Part shown: positions 1 to 6,685 of the stretch, piece after piece
How positions within the stretch are numbered: position 1 is the first letter of the stretch
Layout: every line of letters begins with the position of its first letter
Source: an uncultured Collinsella sp.
Lineage (GTDB): Bacteria; Actinomycetota; Coriobacteriia; Coriobacteriales; Coriobacteriaceae
Length of the DNA stretch: 11,216 bases
Direction: 5' to 3'
NCBI GenBank assembly: GCA_900764415.1
Contig: CAAFOA010000187.1
Span: forward strand, 1 to 11,216
The notes under the pieces: model-generated
Told to the model about the DNA's origin: nothing
Database searches by the model: none
What the model saw: the letters and a program-made list of their open reading frames with translations, nothing else
Translations under genes and position numbers: made by a program

Positions 1-290
1 CAGAACAGCTGGATCTCGCCGGTCGCGTCGCGCACGACGATGAACATAATCTTGCCCTGACCGCGCTTGGCCACCACACGGCCGCCGATCTTCACGACGT
101 CCTCGGTGTCCTCGCCATTGGTGAGCTCGGCGTACTTAGTCTCGATGTCGACGACGTAGTCCTCAATCTCGGAGTGCTCGGGATACGGGTTCTGGCCCGC
201 CTCGAACAGGGAGGCACGCTTTGCCAGCCGGGTGGCGCGCTCGTCGTTGAGCGTCGATGCCTGATCGGCGGCGTTCTGGTTTTCTGCCAT
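1..290 (-). CDS. lysS: Lysine--tRNA ligase, N-terminal part (cut by window edge)
   Basis: This is the 5' end of class II lysyl-tRNA synthetase, which charges tRNA-Lys in the cytoplasm. About 96 residues are visible. They start MAENQNAADQ and run through the helix with ATRLAKRASLFEAGQNPYP, then a segment with TNGEDTEDVVKIGGRVVAKR, and end in KIMFIVVRDATGEIQLF. The last part is the beta-barrel OB-fold that binds the anticodon, and the GEDT...GRV...RDATGEIQLF pattern is characteristic of LysS. The ATG at 288-290 is preceded by GAGGAG at a normal distance, which fixes the start. The catalytic domain lies outside the window. greA lies directly upstream in the same direction, with a possible terminator hairpin between them. 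AspRS and AsnRS share the OB fold, but this spacing of motifs fits LysS best. Confidence 0.9.
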   Translation of the reverse strand, partial: MAENQNAADQASTLNDERATRLAKRASLFEAGQNPYPEHSEIEDYVVDIETKYAELTNGEDTEDVVKIGGRVVAKRGQGKIMFIVVRDATGEIQLF

Positions 291-305
291 AGTTAGCTCC
301 TCAAA

Positions 306-340
306 CTAAAACGCTCCCCAGGATTCGGTCCCAGGGAGCG
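306..340 (-). terminator. Hairpin between greA and lysS, probable intrinsic terminator
   Basis: The 7-bp arms CGCTCCC (312-318) and GGGAGCG (334-340) enclose a 15-nt loop. Read on the minus strand, the hairpin is followed by TTTTAG. It lies after the greA stop and only about 22 bases before the lysS start. It could end greA transcripts or trim read-through into lysS. The U tract is short, so termination may be partial. Confidence 0.55.
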
Positions 341-368
341 AAAACATACCTTTACGCGGGACCGTGGT

Positions 369-839
369 CTAGCGTGCGATCTTGGCGATGGTGTAGATGC
401 GGGTCTTGCCGGAAGGCGTAACGACCTCGACGGAGTCGCCCTCGCCATGACCAATGATGGCGTGGCCGACCGGAGACTCGTTGGAGATCTTGTGCTCGAG
501 CGAGTTGGTCTCGGTGGTACCGACAAGCGTGACCTCCATGACCTCACCGTTGGGATCAATCAACGAAACGGTGGAACCGATGGAGACGGTCAGATCACCC
601 GTGGTGGCAGCAACCTGGGCGTTGGCGAGAATAGCCTGAATCTCGGCGATGCGAGCAGCATTCTGGGCCTGCTTGTCCTTGGCGGCATCGTACTCGGAGT
701 TCTCCGAAAGGTCGCCGAACGCGCGGGCTTCCTTGATGTCCTCGACGATCTCCTTGGCGTAATCGCCCTCACGCCAAGCGAGCTCCTCGACGAGCTTCTG
801 GCGGCCCTCAGCGGTCAGTACGATCTGGCTTGCGTCCAT
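369..839 (-). CDS. greA: Transcription elongation factor GreA
   Basis: GreA (156 aa, normal family length) rescues backtracked RNA polymerase by entering the secondary channel and stimulating cleavage of the 3' RNA end. The N-terminal half (about 1-75) is the coiled coil. At its tip is GDLSENSEYDAAKD (42-55), the hallmark GreA motif, with the acidic pair D43/E46 corresponding to the Mg2+-coordinating D41/E44 of E. coli. The C-terminal half (about 80-156) is the FKBP-like domain, with SLIDPNGEVMEVTLVG and the conserved ISNESPVGHAIIGHGEGDSVEV stretch. GreB is less likely given the tip sequence and the low-basic surface. The ATG start at 839 follows GGGGAG (848-853). The tatA terminator lies just upstream and lysS just downstream. 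I could not find a promoter with acceptable geometry in the short leader. Confidence 0.97.
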   Translation of the reverse strand: MDASQIVLTAEGRQKLVEELAWREGDYAKEIVEDIKEARAFGDLSENSEYDAAKDKQAQNAARIAEIQAILANAQVAATTGDLTVSIGSTVSLIDPNGEVMEVTLVGTTETNSLEHKISNESPVGHAIIGHGEGDSVEVVTPSGKTRIYTIAKIAR

Positions 840-882
840 ACGGATATCTCCCCAACTATGATGTAACGATCAACTGTCAACA

Positions 883-921
883 AAAACGAAAAAGACCGGC
901 TAGCCTGCGGGCAAGCCGGTC
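883..921 (-). terminator. Intrinsic terminator after tatA
   Basis: The perfect 8-bp arms GACCGGCT (894-901) and AGCCGGTC (914-921) enclose a 12-nt loop. On the minus strand they are followed by TTTTTCGTTTTTG. The hairpin starts about 25 bases after the tatA stop codon. It separates tatA from greA. Confidence 0.9.
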
Positions 922-946
922 AGGTGCTCACCCCAAAGGGATGGGA

Positions 947-1222
947 CTACTCTGCGTCCGCGTCGCTGTCCTCTGCCTTCTTTTGCTTGGCAGCAGCGAG
1001 CTTGGCCTCGAGCTCTGCGATCTCCTTGTCCTCCTTGGACTCCTCGACCACAACGTCCTCGGCCTGCTTGGTTTCGCCCTTATCGTCGCCCTCCATACCC
1101 TCGCGGATATTCTTGACGGTAGAGCCGAGGGACTTACCGAGCTTCGGCAGGTTCTTAGGCCCAAAGATAATCAGGACAACAACGAGAATAATGATGAGCT
1201 CAGGAGCCCTCAGTCCAAACAT
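947..1222 (-). CDS. tatA: Sec-independent translocase subunit, TatA/E type
   Basis: This 91-residue protein has the TatA plan: a very short N terminus, one membrane helix (about 8-20, [15 protein letters not shown]), the FGPKNLP hinge, an amphipathic helix (about 24-43, [16 protein letters not shown]), then a long charged tail rich in Glu, Lys and Ala, likely a helix or coiled coil (about 64-82). TatA oligomers form or thin the membrane passage for folded Tat substrates. An E near the start of the helix favours TatA/E over TatB, but the two are hard to separate by sequence. The ATG at 1220-1222 follows GGAGGT (1227-1232), an excellent ribosome site. The reading frame stays open upstream only because it runs through the tRNA-Pro gene. 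No TatC is in the window, so the gene stands alone with its own promoter and terminator. Confidence 0.93.
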   Translation of the reverse strand: MFGLRAPELIIILVVVLIIFGPKNLPKLGKSLGSTVKNIREGMEGDDKGETKQAEDVVVEESKEDKEIAELEAKLAAAKQKKAEDSDADAE

Positions 1223-1258
1223 GTAGACCTCCACAATACAGCGAGACAAGCTCGAATG

Positions 1259-1287
1259 AGTATACCGCGGGTATCGCGGTATCACAA
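1259..1287 (-). promoter_or_regulatory. Probable sigma-70-type promoter of tatA
   Basis: On the minus strand TTGTGA (1282-1287) and TATACT (1259-1264) are separated by exactly 17 bases. The predicted start lies about 30 bases before the tatA ATG. It sits just after the tRNA-Pro terminator, so tatA needs its own promoter. Hexamer matches are good but unverified. Confidence 0.6.
1262..1282. promoter_or_regulatory. Perfect inverted repeat inside the tatA promoter, possible operator
   Basis: The arms ATACCGCG (1262-1269) and CGCGGTAT (1275-1282) are perfect 8-bp inverted repeats around a 5-base spacer. They span the gap between the -35 and -10 hexamers of the tatA promoter and overlap the edges of both. 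A dimeric repressor bound here would block RNA polymerase. No cognate regulator is visible in the window, so the operator role is inference. Confidence 0.4.
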
Positions 1288-1295
1288 CAATAGCT

Positions 1296-1323
1296 AAAAA
1301 AAGGGACCGCAAGAAGCGGTCCC
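1296..1323 (-). terminator. Intrinsic terminator after tRNA-Pro
   Basis: The perfect 8-bp arms GGGACCGC (1303-1310) and GCGGTCCC (1316-1323) have a 5-base loop. On the minus strand seven T follow immediately. It lies 11 bases after the tRNA 3' CCA. Confidence 0.95.
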
Positions 1324-1334
1324 TCCTCATGCTC

Positions 1335-1411
1335 TGGTCGGGTTGACTGGATTTGAACCAGCGACCCCTGCGTCCCGAACGCAGTGCTCTACCAAACTGA
1401 GCCACAACCCG
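1335..1411 (-). tRNA. tRNA-Pro, anticodon CGG
   Basis: A 77-nt cloverleaf on the minus strand. The acceptor stem is CGGGTTG/CAACCCG with discriminator A and an encoded CCA. The D arm is GCTC/GAGC. The anticodon stem CTGCG/CGCAG carries loop TTCGGGA, so the anticodon is CGG, which reads proline CCG codons. The T arm GCTGG/CCAGT, with one G-T pair, carries TTCAAAT. It lies between ispE and tatA and has its own terminator. All positions fit a functional tRNA. Confidence 0.96.
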
Positions 1412-1419
1412 TTAGCTCG

Positions 1420-1452
1420 ACTATAGTAACAAAGATTTCCGTCGTGTGCCAG
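1420..1452 (-). promoter_or_regulatory. Possible promoter of tRNA-Pro
   Basis: On the minus strand TATAGT (1420-1425, 5 of 6 to consensus) ends 9 bases before the tRNA 5' end. That allows a transcript starting almost at the mature end. An overlapping TACTAT (1423-1428) has CTGGCA (1447-1452) 18 bases upstream. The -35 assignment is weak. No clear terminator separates this site from the ispE stop. Confidence 0.35.
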
Positions 1453-1460
1453 AGAAATTT

Positions 1461-2357
1461 TTACTTCTTTGGCGCTTCAATGCGAACCGTGTCGGAAACG
1501 AGCTCCGTTGCATAAGCCCACCAGCCGTTTTGTTGAGCGGCTGCCGCAAGATTGACTGCCGTGGCGGCGCTATCGCAGAGAGCAAACGAGCAGGCACCCG
1601 AACCGCACACGTTTACGGCAACGGTACCGTTCTGCGAACGAAGCCAGTCGAGCACCGTTTGAATCCGCGGCTCCATCTGCGCGGAAATGACACCCAGGTT
1701 GTTGTGGACGAGCGCGTAGGCCACCTCTGCATCTCCCGAGTGAAGGGCAGATGCGATCGCTCCGGGCTTGTCCGCAGGCGCCGGGGTCTCGTCAAAACGT
1801 CGATAGGCTTCAATTGTTGAAACGCTTGCCTCGCGCGGCTTGACCAGCACGACGGGTGTCGCGGGTAGTGCGGGGTACTCGGTTGCCAGCACGTCTCCCC
1901 CACCCACGTAAAATGCAGGGCTGGCATGCAAAAAGAAGGGAACGTCAGCGCCAATGCCGCGCGCGATGTTGTCCAGCGCGGAATCGGCACGGTCGATGCC
2001 CCAACTCTCTGCCAAGGCGACAATGACCGCCGCGGCATCCGTCGAAGGACCGCCCAGGCCGGCACACAACGGGATGCGCTTCTCGATCGTGATGCAGACA
2101 TTGGCTTCGCGACCATAATGCTCGGCCATAGCAGCGGCCGCACGATACGCCGTATTCTTTTGCATGGGAAAATCGGATGCCGGAATCGTCTGGACGGTCA
2201 GTGCCTGTGCCGGCGTAACCGTAACGGTATCGACAAGACCGACGGCTGCCATCAGGGAATCGACCTTATGGTAGCCGCGGTCGTCGCGCTCGGTATGAAC
2301 CCCCAGATAGAGGTTGATCTTTGCCGGCGCGGAAAGGGTCAGGGACCAATCGGTCAC
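1461..2357 (-). CDS. ispE: 4-diphosphocytidyl-2-C-methyl-D-erythritol kinase
   Basis: IspE (298 aa) uses ATP to phosphorylate CDP-methylerythritol in the non-mevalonate route to isoprenoid precursors. It is a GHMP-superfamily kinase. The N-terminal APAKINLYLGV (10-20) carries the conserved Lys of the substrate site. The glycine-rich ATP loop is IPLCAGLGGPSTDAAA (95-110), where the usual GGGSSDAA is written GGPSTDAA, a mild variant. GIGADVPFFLHA (135-146) is a further IspE signature. Near the C terminus, VNVCGSGACSFAL matches the third GHMP motif. The start is a GTG at 2355-2357, preceded by GAGGAG inside the end of veg. Only 2 bases separate the veg stop from this start, so the two are probably translated from one mRNA. 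Later upstream enzymes of the pathway are not in the window. Confidence 0.95.
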   Translation of the reverse strand: MTDWSLTLSAPAKINLYLGVHTERDDRGYHKVDSLMAAVGLVDTVTVTPAQALTVQTIPASDFPMQKNTAYRAAAAMAEHYGREANVCITIEKRIPLCAGLGGPSTDAAAVIVALAESWGIDRADSALDNIARGIGADVPFFLHASPAFYVGGGDVLATEYPALPATPVVLVKPREASVSTIEAYRRFDETPAPADKPGAIASALHSGDAEVAYALVHNNLGVISAQMEPRIQTVLDWLRSQNGTVAVNVCGSGACSFALCDSAATAVNLAAAAQQNGWWAYATELVSDTVRIEAPKK

Positions 2358-2359
2358 CG

Positions 2360-2656
2360 CTAGTGCTCCTCGAGCTGATTGCCGAGCGGAGTAAAAATGT
2401 GCTCGCCGCTCTCGGGGTCGAACAGCTCGACCTGGCCGGTGAGAACATCAATATACTGGTAGGACTGACGCGACTTGCGGCCACGGCGCTCGTCGACCTC
2501 GACAATGAAGACGGCCGGATGGACGCTCTTGATGGTGCCCATGCGCTCGACGACGCGGGTGCGGCCCATGTTGGCCTTCACCTTAACGCGATCGCCCACC
2601 ATATCGGTCAGCTTCTCGTGGATGTCGTCGACGTGATTGACTTCCATCTCTTCCAT
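2360..2656 (-). CDS. veg: Veg family protein
   Basis: A 98-residue small protein of the Veg (DUF1021) family. Recognisable parts are DDIHEKLTDMVGDRVKVKAN near the N terminus and a compact beta-rich core with GRTRVVERMGTIKSVHPAVFIVEVD. The tail contains RQSYQYIDVLTGQVELFD. In Bacillus subtilis Veg is abundant and has been linked to biofilm matrix regulation. Its molecular activity is not settled, so the function here stays open. In B. subtilis veg also lies close to ispE, and here the genes are 2 bases apart, which supports the assignment. I chose the ATG at 2654-2656 because GGAGG lies 8 bases upstream. The next in-frame ATG, 9 bases further in, has only a poorly spaced GGAAGAG, and a TTG 24 bases further out has none. 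Confidence 0.88.
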   Translation of the reverse strand: MEEMEVNHVDDIHEKLTDMVGDRVKVKANMGRTRVVERMGTIKSVHPAVFIVEVDERRGRKSRQSYQYIDVLTGQVELFDPESGEHIFTPLGNQLEEH

Positions 2657-2723
2657 GAACAGGGCCTCCAGAAGGTGCAATTCAAAAAGGGGATAATACC
2701 CCTAAGATAGACAAAACTCTAAT

Positions 2724-2753
2724 ACTATAGCACTCTGTTGTGGCCATACGCAA
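2724..2753 (-). promoter_or_regulatory. Probable promoter of veg-ispE
   Basis: On the minus strand TTGCGT (2748-2753) and TATAGT (2724-2729) are 18 bases apart, giving a leader of about 60 bases before veg. The leader contains a short AGGGG...CCCCT inverted repeat (about 2687-2702) followed by Ts. At 5 bp that repeat is too weak to call an attenuator. Confidence 0.5.
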
Positions 2754-2786
2754 GTAGCTAAAAAAGCCCGGTCCCAAATTGACTAC

Positions 2787-3233
2787 TTACAGACTATCGG
2801 TGTCCAAGACGATGGTGAATGGGCCGTCGTTGACGAGGTCGACCTTCATGTCGGCACCGAAGATGCCATGCGCTACGTGCTCGACGTCCTCGCGCACAAG
2901 CGTCAGGAAGTACTCGTAGAGCTCGTTGGCGACATCGGGGGCGCCGGCATCCGTAAACGATGGACGGCGGCCGTGACGGCAATCGGCGAACAGCGTGAAC
3001 TGCGACACCACGAGAACCTCGCCGTCGACATCGGCAAGTGCCAGGTTGGTCTTGCCGTTCTCGTCCTCGTTAATGCGCAAGCCCCGGAGCTTGCCCCACA
3101 GCTTATCGGCCTCGGCACGCGTGTCGCCGTGGCCCACGCCCAACAGCACCAGATAGCCGCGCCCAATTTTGCCCACGCACTCGCCGTCTACCGTCACGCC
3201 GGCGTTAAGCACGCGCTGCACCACCGCACGCAC
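2787..3233 (-). CDS. dtd: D-aminoacyl-tRNA deacylase
   Basis: Dtd (148 aa, normal length) hydrolyses D-amino acids, and also glycine, wrongly attached to tRNAs, acting as a chirality proofreader. The start [18 protein letters not shown] is typical. SQFTLFAD (77-84) is the first active-site motif and NDGPFT (135-140) is the Gly-Pro motif that presents the cross-subunit cis-proline. The family usually has NxGPVT there, so Phe for Val is a small change. [10 protein letters not shown] (88-97) is also conserved. The GTG start at 3231-3233 follows GAGGAG that overlaps the end of rdgB. The gap to the rdgB stop is 3 bases, indicating a two-gene operon of quality-control enzymes (mischarged tRNA, damaged nucleotides). 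No convincing terminator follows. There is only a long-looped inverted repeat. Confidence 0.96.
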   Translation of the reverse strand: MRAVVQRVLNAGVTVDGECVGKIGRGYLVLLGVGHGDTRAEADKLWGKLRGLRINEDENGKTNLALADVDGEVLVVSQFTLFADCRHGRRPSFTDAGAPDVANELYEYFLTLVREDVEHVAHGIFGADMKVDLVNDGPFTIVLDTDSL

Positions 3234-3236
3234 GGC

Positions 3237-3878
3237 CTACTCCTCGCCCGTCAGCTTGGCGGACAGATGTTCGAGCGCGTGGAAACGATGGCTAATGGCG
3301 TTCTTCTCGTCCGCCGTCAGCTCGGCCATGGTCTTGCCCGGCGTGTCGACCGGCAGGAACAGCGGGTCGTAGCCAAAGCCGTGATCGCCACGGCCCTCGT
3401 GCGCGATAACGCCCTCGCAGGCGCCCTCACCATAGGTGACCAAACCGTCCGTGTCGATGAGCGCGACGACGCTCATAAAGCGCGCAGTGCGGTCCTCGTC
3501 GGCCACGCTCTCCAGATTCACGAGCAGCTTGGCATTGTTGGCGGCATCGTCGCCGTGAACGCCCGCGTAGCGCGCGCTATACACACCGGGCTCACCGTCC
3601 AGCGCGTCGACGACCAGGCCCGAATCGTCGGCAATGGCCATGAGCCCCGTCTCTTCGACGGCAGCCTGGGCCTTGATGATGGCGTTCTCCAAAAACGTCG
3701 TGCCGTTTTCCTCGGGGTCCTCAAAATCGCCCAGCTGGCCGAGCGCCACAAAGCGAACCTCGGGCATAACCTTGCCCAAAATGGCCTCGATCTCGGTGAG
3801 CTTATGGGCGTTGCCCGTTGCCACGACGATGGTCGCCGCCGGGTCGAGGGTGTCGATGTCGATCTTCTCAAGTGCCAT
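3237..3878 (-). CDS. rdgB: XTP/dITP diphosphatase (RdgB/HAM1 family)
   Basis: This enzyme (213 aa) removes non-canonical purine nucleotides such as dITP, ITP and XTP by splitting off pyrophosphate, keeping them out of DNA and RNA. Family signatures appear in order: VVATGNAHKLTEI (18-30, phosphate-binding loop with T21, N23, K26), NGTTFLENAIIKA (58-70), AIADDSGLVVDAL (81-93, metal-binding acidic pair D84/D85), PGVYSARYAG (97-106), GFGYDPLF (167-174) and KNAISHR (192-198). The ATG at 3876-3878 has AGGAGGCC (3883-3890) upstream. An upstream in-frame start would add 12 residues without support. rph, in the same direction, lies before it, as often seen in bacteria, but here a terminator-like hairpin separates them, and dtd follows at 3 bases. 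Confidence 0.97.
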   Translation of the reverse strand: MALEKIDIDTLDPAATIVVATGNAHKLTEIEAILGKVMPEVRFVALGQLGDFEDPEENGTTFLENAIIKAQAAVEETGLMAIADDSGLVVDALDGEPGVYSARYAGVHGDDAANNAKLLVNLESVADEDRTARFMSVVALIDTDGLVTYGEGACEGVIAHEGRGDHGFGYDPLFLPVDTPGKTMAELTADEKNAISHRFHALEHLSAKLTGEE

Positions 3879-3982
3879 GAGTGGCCTCCTTGTTCTTATA
3901 ACAACGCCACACAAAAGGTAATTAGGCTCTCAAGCCCCTCCCCTCGCGCGGCAGCAGCCTTACAGTTCGGCGTTTCCCCAGA

Positions 3983-4022
3983 TAAAACCTGCCAAAATAA
4001 ACCTGTCCCTTTTTGGCAGGTT
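3983..4022 (-). terminator. Hairpin ending the murE-rph run
   Basis: The perfect 12-bp arms AACCTGCCAAAA (3986-3997) and TTTTGGCAGGTT (4011-4022) enclose a 13-base loop. The rph stop codon (4021-4023) overlaps the stem. Read on the minus strand, the stem itself has a T-rich descending side but is followed only by TTATC. Read on the plus strand, the descending side ends in GGTTAGG, so minus is the likelier direction. About 140 bases separate rph from rdgB. Besides this hairpin I see only a weak TATAAG (3895-3900) next to the rdgB ribosome site. Confidence 0.6.
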
Positions 4023-4746
4023 AGGCGAGGGCTTGGCGCTGGAGCTCGATGAGCTCGGCAATGCCCTTGTCGCCCAAATCGAGCAGGGCATTGAGGCGCT
4101 TGCGGTCGAAGGGAGCCTGCTCGCCAGTGCCCTGGAGCTCGATCATCTCACCGGTATCGGTGGCGACAAGGTTCATGTCGACCTCGGCGTGACTGTCCTC
4201 GTAATAATCCAGGTCGAGCAGGGTGTTGCCGTCGACAACGCCCATGGAAATCGCGGCGACCTGGCCCGTGAGCGGGATGCGCTCGAGCTTACCCGCCTCG
4301 ACCCACATGGCAAGGGCGTCGTGCAGTGCCACCCAGGCGCCGGTAATGCTCGCCGTTCGTGTGCCGCCGTCTGCCTGAATCACGTCGCAGTCGACGGTAA
4401 CGGTGTACTCGCCGAGTGCTTTCATATTGACGACGGTGCGCAGGCTGCGACCGATGAGGCGCTCGATTTCCATGGAGCGGCCCTTGCGGTTGGCATGCTC
4501 GCGCTTGCAGCGCTTGTCGGTCGATGCCGGCAGCATGGCGTACTCCGCCGTTACCCAACCGGCCTTGGCGCCCTTGCGCCAGCCCGGCACGCCCTCCTCG
4601 ATGGTGGCAGCGCACAGCACGCGCGTATCGCCAAACTCGGCCAGGCACGAACCGTGGGCGTGCTTCATGACGCCGCGAGTAAGCTTGACGGGGCGAAGTT
4701 CATCGGCGGCGCGGCCGTTGGCGCGGTTGACCTGCATGTACTCCAT
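4021..4746 (-). CDS. rph: Ribonuclease PH
   Basis: RNase PH (241 aa) is a phosphate-dependent 3'-5' exoribonuclease that trims the 3' extensions of tRNA precursors and forms a hexameric ring. The family start [18 protein letters not shown] is intact. Next come [34 protein letters not shown] and [16 protein letters not shown], which carries the conserved Arg residues that bind phosphate and [22 protein letters not shown] and the late [15 protein letters not shown] with catalytic Asp residues follow. The full length agrees with the family. The ATG at 4744-4746 has AAAGGA 7 bases upstream. An ATG three codons in has GGAG only 3 bases away and is less likely. murI lies 55 bases upstream, so the gene is probably the last of the murE-HAD-murI-rph transcript. 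Confidence 0.97.
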   Translation of the reverse strand: MEYMQVNRANGRAADELRPVKLTRGVMKHAHGSCLAEFGDTRVLCAATIEEGVPGWRKGAKAGWVTAEYAMLPASTDKRCKREHANRKGRSMEIERLIGRSLRTVVNMKALGEYTVTVDCDVIQADGGTRTASITGAWVALHDALAMWVEAGKLERIPLTGQVAAISMGVVDGNTLLDLDYYEDSHAEVDMNLVATDTGEMIELQGTGEQAPFDRKRLNALLDLGDKGIAELIELQRQALA

Positions 4747-4801
4747 AGAAATATCCTTTCGGCAAAAGGTGGACGTGAGCCTTTGGTCGGTGACCTTATA
4801 T

Positions 4802-5686
4802 CTATTTCAGTTCGTCGATATCGATATGCTCAATGCTCTTGAGCGGCTGGCCAAAGATAAAGCTGCCCGCCACCGCAAACTCGGCAATGTTATCGGCCGT
4901 CGTTGCAAAACGATGCTGCGGCTCGGCTGCGTCGCCCGCCAGCTGCTCGCGGCGCGTGAGAATATCGGTCAGCTCGCGCGTGGTCTCCTCGGCGGAGCTC
5001 ACCACGCGCACTCCGGGACCCAGCGCATGGCGAATAGGTCCCACGAGCAGCGGGAAATGCGTGCAGCCGAGCACCACGGTATCGATACCGTGGTCGCGCA
5101 GCGGTTCAACCGTGGCACCGACCAGCGCGCGTACGGCAGGCGTATCAAAGATGTCCTCGTTCTCGAGCCACTGCTCTTGCAGATGCGCGCCCGAGGCGAG
5201 CTCGTGCTCAACGACCTCGACAAAGCTCGAGGCAGGGCAGCCGTATACGTCGACGCCGGCATCCAGGTCCTGAATGGCACGCGTGTAAGCGCCCGAGCGA
5301 ATGGTGAGGTTGGTGGCGAGCACGCCCACCCGGCGTGTGCGGGTGCTGTTGATTGCCGCGCGTGCGCCCGGTGCGATCACACCGATGACGGGGACGTCGA
5401 GCACCTGCTGGGCCAAACGCAAGGCCGCAGCGGTCGCCGTATTGCAGGCGATGACCATGATCTTGACGTCGTGCTTCGACAGCCAACGGCCCGCCTGCAG
5501 TGCAAACGAGCGCACCTCGTCCTCGGTGCGGGTGCCGTAGGGGCAGCGCTTGGAGTCGCCAAAGTAGTAGACGGACTCGTGCGGCAACGCCGTTGCGATG
5601 GCGCGTGCAACCGTCAGACCGCCCAGACCAGAATCGAACACGCCAATCGGGCGCGTGTCGCCTGCCGGATTCTCGATATCGGACAT
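4802..5686 (-). CDS. murI: Glutamate racemase
   Basis: MurI (294 aa) interconverts L- and D-glutamate without a cofactor and supplies D-Glu, the second residue of the peptidoglycan stem peptide. The N-terminal [14 protein letters not shown] (13-26) contains the D18-S19 pair. [11 protein letters not shown] (41-51) follows. The two catalytic cysteines are C81 in [11 protein letters not shown] and C208 in [11 protein letters not shown], both present. The length is slightly above the usual 260-280 because of a 10-residue N-terminal lead and an insertion near 245-258. The ATG at 5684-5686 follows GGTGAGG. A GTG overlapping the upstream stop (5738-5740) would add 18 residues but has no ribosome site. 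The HAD gene is 53 bases upstream. Sharing a run with murE points to coordinated murein precursor supply. Confidence 0.96.
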   Translation of the reverse strand: MSDIENPAGDTRPIGVFDSGLGGLTVARAIATALPHESVYYFGDSKRCPYGTRTEDEVRSFALQAGRWLSKHDVKIMVIACNTATAAALRLAQQVLDVPVIGVIAPGARAAINSTRTRRVGVLATNLTIRSGAYTRAIQDLDAGVDVYGCPASSFVEVVEHELASGAHLQEQWLENEDIFDTPAVRALVGATVEPLRDHGIDTVVLGCTHFPLLVGPIRHALGPGVRVVSSAEETTRELTDILTRREQLAGDAAEPQHRFATTADNIAEFAVAGSFIFGQPLKSIEHIDIDELK

Positions 5687-5739
5687 TACCTCACCAGATT
5701 CTCTCTCGAAAAGATATGGCTCAGCGCGATAGGACCGCA

Positions 5740-6651
5740 CTACGAACGGGCCGCGACGAGCAGCTCTGCCGTTGCCGCCCAGCCATCGACAATCTTGCCG
5801 CGCGTAACGTAGGCGTTATCGCAAGCATCCAGGAACTCGGGCGCGCCGGCGCTGGTCAAACCGTTCTCGACCAGGCAGAACGTGCCCACGTGGTCAGCCA
5901 TGTAGAAGTCGGACTCGGAATCGCCGAGCGCCAGCGTCTCCTCGCGCTCGATACCCAGGTGCTCGCAGAAACGTGCGATGGCAACGCCCTTGTTGAGACC
6001 GGCGGGATTGATGTTAAAGGCGCGGCCATCCTCGACGCGTTCGAGCTCGAGCGTCGTCGGTTTGGACAGATGGGTCAGATGGCCGTTGCAGGCCCAGACC
6101 AGGCCGCAGCCAGCCTCATCAAGAATGGCCTGGACCTCGTCGTCGGGCACATCGCCGCGCATGCCGACGGTGACCTCGCGGTACTTGTAGCCAGTCGACA
6201 TGTCGTTGTGGTACTCGATCTTATGCGGCCAGCGGGCGAGAATCTTCTCGCACACGCCGGTCTGCTCGATCACCTGATGCGGCGTGAGGCCGCAGGCGGA
6301 GTCGTAGGGCATATCGCCGGTCAGATACTCCCAATCGTTGGCCTTGAGGTCGTACATGACCAGACCACCCATCTCGCCGATGTAGGAGTTGAGGCCGAGC
6401 ACGCGCGCATCCTCGTGAATCATGGTGCGGTTGCGGCCCGAGGTGGGGACCACCTGGATGCCGGCGCGGGCAAGTGCCACGACAGCCTCGACGAGCTTGG
6501 TCGAGGGGTTGCCGTCGTTGTCGCGCAGCACGCACGAGCCGGGCGCGAGCATGGTGGCGTCCAGATCGGTAAAGACGTACTTAACCTTGGCAAGACGCTC
6601 GCGCATCTCGCCCGAAAGCTCAGCGACGGTCGGCAGGGTATTGTGGGACAT
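5740..6651 (-). CDS. HAD-superfamily hydrolase, Cof-like (type IIB)
   Basis: A 303-residue cytosolic phosphatase of the haloacid dehalogenase superfamily. All four motifs are present: VFTDLDATML (26-35) with nucleophile D29 and acid/base D31, motif II TSGR (70-73), K221 in LNKGVAI, and GDSESD (243-248) for Mg2+. The long segment between motifs II and III (about 90-215) is the C2-type cap of Cof/sucrose-phosphatase-like enzymes. That cap includes IGEMGGLVMYD, which echoes the ENGA motif. Substrates of such enzymes are usually sugar or small phosphates, and the sequence does not say which. The ATG at 6649-6651 follows GGAG. It lies 34 bases after murE and 53 bases before murI, so it may be cotranscribed with them. 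A direct role in cell wall synthesis is not shown. Confidence 0.85.
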   Translation of the reverse strand: MSHNTLPTVAELSGEMRERLAKVKYVFTDLDATMLAPGSCVLRDNDGNPSTKLVEAVVALARAGIQVVPTSGRNRTMIHEDARVLGLNSYIGEMGGLVMYDLKANDWEYLTGDMPYDSACGLTPHQVIEQTGVCEKILARWPHKIEYHNDMSTGYKYREVTVGMRGDVPDDEVQAILDEAGCGLVWACNGHLTHLSKPTTLELERVEDGRAFNINPAGLNKGVAIARFCEHLGIEREETLALGDSESDFYMADHVGTFCLVENGLTSAGAPEFLDACDNAYVTRGKIVDGWAATAELLVAARS

Positions 6652-6685
6652 GGTCACTCCATTTACGTAGAAGGGGCTTCTGGTC

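Noticed and set aside
853..880. TTGACA (875-880, minus) as the greA promoter
   Set aside because: The possible -10 hexamers lie at 14 or 16 bases and are weak, and the transcript would start inside the greA ribosome site.
947..1405. N-terminally extended TatA of 152 residues
   Set aside because: The extra 61 residues are translated from the tRNA-Pro gene and its terminator. The ATG at 1220-1222 has a strong ribosome site and gives the normal TatA start.
2750..2790. Inverted repeat GCAAGTAG/CTACTTAC around a T run as the dtd terminator
   Set aside because: The loop is 25 bases, one pair is a wobble, and the T run lies inside the loop, so it does not have terminator form.
2868..4052. Long open frame on the plus strand (394 codons) opposite dtd and rdgB
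   Set aside because: It mirrors two complete, well-recognised minus-strand genes. Such open antisense frames are expected in GC-rich DNA, and the protein has no recognisable domain.
4403..5812. Plus-strand open frame of 469 codons opposite rph and murI
   Set aside because: It covers the complements of two conserved enzymes and has biased, low-complexity composition. No ribosome site or domain supports it.
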